Shown here piece by piece: positions 58,631 through 64,000 of a stretch of DNA of 64,000 nucleotides; positions within the stretch are counted from its first letter, which is position 1; the number at the start of each line of letters is the position of its first letter. The notes below the pieces were generated by a model. The model saw nothing but the letters and a program-made list of their open reading frames with translations. It searched no databases and was not told the DNA's origin. The stretch covers positions 124,001 through 188,000 of the forward strand of contig JAHLKC010000078.1 in NCBI GenBank assembly GCA_025449115.1, given 5' to 3'. A program made the position numbers and the translations under genes. The stretch is from Chytridium lagenaria (taxonomy: Eukaryota; Chytridiomycota; Chytridiomycetes; Chytridiales; Chytridiaceae).

Positions 58631-59571
58631 TGTGATCTTCTCTTGACCCATCCCTCCCTACCTAGCTTCGACTAGGGGTAGGGGAGAAGAGTAAAGGAGT
58701 TGCTCCAGCAGAGCAAGTCCACAGAGCACCTAGGGACAGGATGTACTCCTGAATCTAAGTGATGTTGTTGTTGTTTGGCGATGGTGTGGGTGAGTGATCG
58801 CGAGGTTCTGCTTATGTAAAGGGAGAAGGGAACGTGTTTAGTATCTTCATTATCGACTTACCTTGCTGCTAAACCAATATCAGCACCAGATCGTCTCCTG
58901 GCGATCGGGGATGGCTATAAGTCTCCATGCCACCCTACTATGGCACCTTTTGGAACATGGGCTCTCGTTTGCCTCTCAGAGCTTAGAACAGGGTAACCTC
59001 ACTCATTGCCTGCCGTTAGCGCCTGATCATCGGGTCGGAGAGCACCAGAGGTGGAATGTAGCTGACCAAGCCTCGACTAAAGGACACTGTGAATGAGGAG
59101 GGATTCCATCACAGCCTTCGGTCTCAGACGGTCGGATTGCAGCTTCACCAGGTGGTAAGGGGGCAGAGGGGTCGACTGTCATCCAACTAAGAGTGAAGGG
59201 GAGATCACGCCGCGAGGCCACGCGCATGGTGATAGAGGATAGGGGATCAACTCAATATCAACTACTTAATTCAACAAGGTACAAATTAAATCAAGAAATC
59301 TCTCATATTAAAGTAATACACAAAATACAAATAAATAATAGACACAACATATGCACAGACACATAAACGGCACATATGCGCGCCACCTCCTTCAATAAAA
59401 ACCCTATAAACGTGGGGAAAAACTATATATAAAAAACCCAAAGGGAAAAGAAGGGAGGATTCAATATGACGCGTAAATATACGCGTCGACGCGGGATATA
59501 ACGGAACTCAACGGACTTAGACGGAATGTCCTTATGAGCCATAGGCCATGTGAATAATGTAATTCTTCACA
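58631..59571 (-). repeat. 3' LTR of the Ty3/gypsy element
   Basis: On the minus strand it begins TGTGAAGAATTACATT at 59571, directly after a purine-rich tract, and ends GATCACA at 58631. TGTGA/TCACA ends, about 941 bases. The 5' LTR is outside the window. Confidence 0.85.
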
Positions 59572-59586
59572 TTCTCCCGTTTTTAA
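59572..59586 (-). other. polypurine tract
   Basis: AAAAACGGGAGAA on the minus strand immediately precedes the 3' LTR: the standard position for plus-strand cDNA priming in LTR retrotransposons. The same core AAAAACGGGAG recurs in the coding part near 63836 and 63976. Confidence 0.75.
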
Positions 59587-59614
59587 GAAAAGACTTACGT
59601 AAGAAAAGTCTAAC

Positions 59615-62600
59615 TTAGTTATCAGAAGTATAAGAACTATCTGTATATATATCAGAGCTTGCATTATCGGCAAGTCTATAAGGCCAAGTATTGGCAAGGG
59701 TTATATAATTGTTACCATCTAGCATTTCGATAGCTAAAGGTACTTCAAAGTTAGTATCAGGATAATCATCATCAAGAGGATTATCCATATCAGGTTCCAA
59801 CTGAGGAACTTCATTGTCATAGCATTCTGGTCATCAGAATCTATATGCGCAGCCTGCCGTAAAGAACGTTTAGCTTGCGCTTACGTTTCTTTATGGGGCT
59901 AGGAGGGTATCATCAAGGATACCTTCATCTTCATCCTCACTACGATAACCATCATTATCTTCAGGCATCGTGTAGGATATGGGCTTAGGCGCAAGTCTCT
60001 TGCGGCCAGCATTCTTTTCATACACTACTCTAGAGCATATGCTGTGGGCTGTGTTTTAGCAACACGGTCCCAGTAATCTTTAACTATGGATGGGGGTAAG
60101 GCCTCTTCATCCATTAGAAGGTTATGCGCGGTTCCATGACCGAGCCATTTAACATAATACTTATACTTGTTGTTATGAGAATCATAAGTATGATAATCCA
60201 GTTTCTCAACATAGAACTCAGGATCATTATAGTCGGCATCAGCGACTTCTTCATCAAATCGTCGAAACAATTCGCGATTAACTCCAACTGCTACCTTATT
60301 CTTAGGCATGCGTCTAATAACTTGGAGTTCTTTCCATGCTGCAATCTCAGCAGCAAAGTCATCTGAAGCTACTTCTGCAGATGCAGCATTAGCAGTTTCT
60401 GTAGGCGGCAAAGACTCAAATGGTCGGAGTCTAGCAGCATTAGCAAGTCGTGATAAGAGCTGGCCTCCAGGGAGGAGCTCTACAACTGTGTATCTATTGC
60501 TGTCCATAGATTTACTAAGGACACGCATAGGGCCAGCCCATCTAAATTGGAACTTCTTAGTGGGGGCATTCTTGTTCTCTTTCCCTCGACGTTCAGTCTT
60601 CAAGGGAACAGAGAGCCATACCAGGTCGCCAACATCAAACGAGTGTTTGTTGCGACTGGGTTTATTTTGTTGTGCTCGTCTCTTGCGTTTGAGTTCTGCA
60701 CGCAAGAGTACAGCTTTGAATAGGCTAGTCTAGCAGCTAGCTGGGTAACATAATCTTTAGCCTCCAAACGATCATCTTCATCGTTGAGGGATTCTTTGAC
60801 AAAGTCCTGAAGGGCTTGTCGAGTATTCATGAGCACACTCACATGTGTGTCAGTGTCTATATCATCTTCAGGAGAAATATAATTGTCAGGAGGAACATAA
60901 TCGTCCTGGTCGTTGTTGACTTCAAGGTCAATTATCTTTACGTGCATAGCAGGCCCTTCAGCAATAAGGGGTCTGCTGTTGTCTAGTATTGAAGTAGATG
61001 GCGATAAAACCAACAAGTCATGATAGTATAGGTTCATGCCAGTATCAACAAAAAGCGGATAACTATCACGCAAGTGTGGTTTCTCCGTCGCACATCCTCT
61101 ATGGATAACAGTGGTATAGACATCTCTGTCTTTGCCCTCATGTTATGCGAACCCGTCGGGTAATGGCATGCATAGGGAGCGTTTGTTTTCTTTGGAAGGA
61201 TCTCCATTGAAATGTATAACTTAATCTTTTCATGGGATGAAAGTGAATAAGATAGAATACGTCATACTCATATTTCTGAAGAACATCAGCAATGAGTAGA
61301 TAAGGTTCGCGACCGTCTGTTCTTGACAGATCGTGAGCAGCTCGCGCAAGGCGGTTGTCAAGAAGATGTGGTTGGTTAGAAACCATAGCAAGTATTCTGG
61401 GAGGAGCCTCGGCAGTATCTCTAGTAGTGGAGACGGCAATCAGAGGTTCATCTCCAGTTTGAGCCCATAATCTGGGGTCTGGGTATTCTTCCGCAAACGT
61501 CGTCTGTGGGATATCCAAACTTAAGGTCAGCCGGCGTAAACGCTTCACGGCCAAACATCATCATGAATGGGGTTTCATTTGTGGTCTGGTGGACCGTTGT
61601 TCTGTATGCAAACAACACATAGGGGAGTATTTCATCCCAATCGTCATGTGTTCTTTGGTTTAATATACGCACGTATCATCTGGCATAGAGTTTTTGTTTG
61701 TTCGTTCAACTAAACCGTTGGCCTGAGGCCAATACGGCATAGAGAAGGATTGTTTCATTCCTAGTACAGTAGAAACTCTCTTAAAGAGGTCACTAGGAAA
61801 TGGTTGTCCTTGATCTGAGTGTAAGGTCAAGGGAATGCCGAAGCGGCAAAAGCATTGCTCAACAACTATTCTAGCAATGGTGTTTGCTTCTAAGTCGGGG
61901 ACGGCAAAAGCATCAGCCCAACGGGTAAGTAGTCCGTGAGGACAACAATATACTTGTTGCCACGTTGGCTAGTGTTCATAGGACCAACAATATCGATGGC
62001 CACACGATCCCAAGGTCTATGACCAAAGGGTATGGGCCTCACGGCACCTTTTCTTGTTAAGTTATCTTTAGATTGTTGACATGTAGGGCATCGTCGTATA
62101 TATGCCTCTAAATCTTTTTGGATAGTAGGCCACCAGAACCTATCTAGGGTAGTGGCAATAAGTCTGCGGACACCAAGGTGTCCTCCAGCCATCATATCAT
62201 CATGGACGGCGTCAAACGCAACGTCCTGAAGTCTTTTGGGGACACATAAAGCGACTCGCACTGGCGATCGTCGCATGAGGTAGTCCTTCACATAGAGTAC
62301 ACGGTAGAGAACTCTACCACGCATCACCATATTCTGGGCATTCATTAAAACACCCTTTCTTAGATCAGGATCCTCAGGAAGGATTCCTTTCTCTAGGAAC
62401 TTGATGACGTCTGCAAATCTCAAGTCATTTCTTTGGGCTTTAATAAAGTCACCAGATATCTGTCCGTTAGCCATGAAGGCATTGGGAATAGTATCTGCAT
62501 TCCTATCATTGACAGAAGGCCCGGGGTTGTTTGAGGCTTCATGCGGTGGCTCTTGATCAGGTAAGTCAAGTGCTGGCAATGAGATCATGTTATCATAATC

Positions 62601-64000
62601 ATTGTGGTGAGCATCGCTGTGCTCTAAGACCAATTCAACCATTTCATGGTCAGTCAGTGAAGCCACGAAATGGTGGTTAACATTCCATTTACAAGGAATT
62701 CGTTTATCTACAAAGGCGTAGTCTATTCTCCAAACAGCTTTATAGAACTCTGTTGGGTCATGCCAAGTATATCCTGGCGTATGCGGATGGCTATGACGAA
62801 ATCCATCCTTTAAAACCTAAGTTAATGAATGAGCTAAGCCAGTAGCGTTCATCGTTGCGGAATCCAGAGTATCCATAGAATCTGGATGGTTCTCGAACAT
62901 CAATTGCTTTGTGAGCAATATTGAAATCGCCTACAACAATTGTATTTGACTGAGCTTTGAGACTCTTTACAAAAGTATGTAGTCGTTCCAGGAACTTCAT
63001 CTTGTATTCCTGTCTGTGATCATGCCTCGTGCCATTTGGCGCATAGACATTCACTATATTCATACCTAAAAGGCAGAGTGTAAGGCATCGTCCCTCTTCA
63101 ACAAAGTCGTCGAAGTCAGTGCGCATCATATGAGTCCCACATATTACTGAAAGTACAGGGATATCTTCGCGGACCATGGTCATAACACCATTGTGTCCAT
63201 TTCTTTGTTCGTCAGCATACATCTTCCATCCGCGGACAGACTTCAGTTGTTGCCAAAACTTTTCATGACCATCGCCGACCATAGTCCTCTTGGAAGCAGG
63301 CGATGTCACATTTCATTTCATCCAAATATTTAGCAAAGAATTCTGCTCTATTGGATTCATCACCTTCAATTCTCTTTGCGAAGTGTTTCTTAACAAGAGC
63401 TTGAAGGCTGTTCACATTCCAACTTATAATCTTCAACTTGGAAGAGCGGAATGGTGTTTGTATATTATCAATGGGATATATCTTTTTCATTGACTCTGGT
63501 GGGAAGTCATGGATCATACGAGAAGGAACGTCAGGCAGGGCCGTCGTTCTCTCAACGCCATATATCTCGCGTAGAGATGGGGGTGATTCTTCAGTAGTTC
63601 TCTTTCATTGAGGGGTGAGAAGAGCTCACGTATCTCAAGTATTTCGTAAGCGTAAAAACCACTTAGAGATTTTGGACCAGTGTCAGGCACTGGGTAGTTT
63701 ACAGCATCTGGTGGTATACCGGCATTAACTGTTATGACGTGGGTGGATCTGTCCAGGTATGTGCCTAGGTGCACGAGAAGAGTTACTCTCAGGATCAGGC
63801 ACCTGGCAAATCCAGAATCGGGTAGTTCCTATGAACTCCCGTTTTTGATATTCAAATAGTCTGCGTCTCTCGAGAATGTCCTTCAATCGAGATGACTTTA
63901 TCCTGACAAAGACATTGTCAATGAGCTGTTCAGGGAAGATAACTTCACTGGAAAGCAATGGTCGATCAGATCCAAACTCCCGTTTTTGAGAAGGAGAAAG
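59615..64000 (-). CDS. pol: pol polyprotein, partial (5' end outside window)
   Basis: The protein runs from the window edge to about 59615 through several frames that differ by one base, almost always in short homopolymers (for example near 63290, 62816, 61915, 61693, 61672 and 60715). The changes look like the same sequencing error class as in the host genes, though real decay cannot be excluded. The continuous frame 61890-62690 contains both the last EEP catalytic motif (LTDHEMVEL) and the integrase zinc finger, so the two domains truly share one protein. The tail after the chromodomain is acidic (EDNDGYRSEDEDEGILDD; NPLDDDYPDTNFEV). The segment before the endonuclease (63440-64000) is unrecognised. 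Confidence 0.75.
60025..60705 (-). other. GPY/F module and chromodomain at integrase C-terminus
   Basis: Basic helix RAELKRKRRAQQNK, then FDVGDLVWLSVPLK and FQFRWAGPMRVLSK (GPY/F-like), then the chromodomain: EFYVEKLDYHTYD, KYKYYVKWLGHG and PPSIVKDYWDRVA. In chromoviruses this domain directs integration to particular chromatin. In-frame stop at 60025; the acidic tail continues in another frame. Confidence 0.85.
61440..62260 (-). other. integrase zinc finger and DDE core within pol
   Basis: HHCC zinc finger (VHDDMMAGGHLGVRR ... RRCPTCQQSK), then the catalytic core: first Asp in VAIDIVGPM, second Asp in LTLHSDQGQPF, Glu in PQANGLVERTNK, and the YVLFAYRTTVHQTTNETPF block typical of Ty3/gypsy integrases. 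Frame breaks near 61915, 61693 and 61672. Confidence 0.9.
62630..63440 (-). other. ExoIII/AP-endonuclease-type EEP domain within pol
   Basis: About 265 residues with all hallmarks of the endonuclease/exonuclease/phosphatase fold in order: KLKIISWNVNSLQ (Asn), CDIACFQE (metal-binding Glu), GHNGVMTMVRED, CLLGMNIVNVYAPNG, TIVVGDFNIAHKAIDV (GDxN), FRHSHPHTPGYTWHDP, WRIDYAFVDK and LTDHEMVEL (catalytic D-H). FRH, YTWxDP and WRIDY are typical of the XthA/ExoIII repair type rather than of LINE endonucleases. Two one-base breaks, after CFQE and in a short A-run near 62816. Confidence 0.85.

Larger units (their letters stand above)
57664..64000 (-). mobile_element. Ty3/gypsy-type chromodomain LTR retrotransposon, 3' part, with EEP endonuclease
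   Basis: Minus-strand order from the right edge: unrecognised segment, ExoIII-like endonuclease (EEP), integrase zinc finger and DDE core, an insert of about 250 residues, GPY/F module, chromodomain, acidic tail, polypurine tract, 3' LTR, then an inverted LTR. gag, protease, reverse transcriptase and RNase H would lie to the right, outside the window. Confidence 0.85.

Noticed and set aside
58136..59096. Two near-identical 77-residue open frames in opposite orientation
   Set aside because: They are mirror images within the inverted LTRs and show no coding character beyond that.

Overview
The window comes from an early-diverging zoosporic (chytrid-like) fungus. It has intron-rich genes typical of fungi: eEF3, a trifunctional HIS4, a White Collar 1 type photoreceptor and STT4. 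It also has two genes tied to flagella or centrioles: a TTLL1-type tubulin polyglutamylase and a CCDC57-like coiled-coil protein. A flagellate fungus would keep both. The species cannot be named from sequence alone.

Layout. (1) 0.7-15.3 kb holds housekeeping genes with T-rich introns: eEF3 (-), a BSD2/NDFIP ubiquitin-ligase adaptor (+), HIS4 (+) and an UNC50/GMH1 Golgi protein (-). (2) 15.7-35.7 kb is a compact block with very small introns (often 37-70 nt, some GC-AG): condensin subunit BRN1 (-), CCDC57-like (-), poly(A) polymerase (+), PI4-kinase STT4 (-), TTLL1 (+) and an unrecognised repeat-containing membrane-anchored protein (+). Two divergent pairs (CCDC57/PAP and STT4/TTLL1) have short shared upstream regions. 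(3) 36.5-39.7 kb is the WC-1 blue-light receptor (-). (4) 40-57 kb is gene-poor and repeat-rich. It holds an intact 2OG-Fe(II) oxygenase/F-box-like gene, its decayed tandem copy about 9.5 kb away, an unrecognised Ser/Pro-rich gene, a degenerate tandem array whose units each carry an intron-like GT...AG segment, and direct repeats flanking the decayed copy. (5) 57.6-64.0 kb is the 3' part of a Ty3/gypsy-type chromodomain LTR retrotransposon (-). Its 3' LTR sits next to an inverted second LTR, making a 1.9-kb palindrome. The polyprotein carries an ExoIII/AP-endonuclease (EEP) domain immediately upstream of the integrase, which I regard as the most unusual feature here.

Two patterns cut across the genes. 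First, nearly every long conserved gene I could check is interrupted by single-base length changes in homopolymer runs (eEF3, BSD2, HIS4 twice, UNC50, PAP, TTLL1, WC-1 and the retrotransposon). This looks like residual sequencing error rather than decay. Second, in the eEF3, BSD2, HIS4 and WC-1 genes the exons tend to begin with C-ending codons and end with G-ending codons, resetting after introns.
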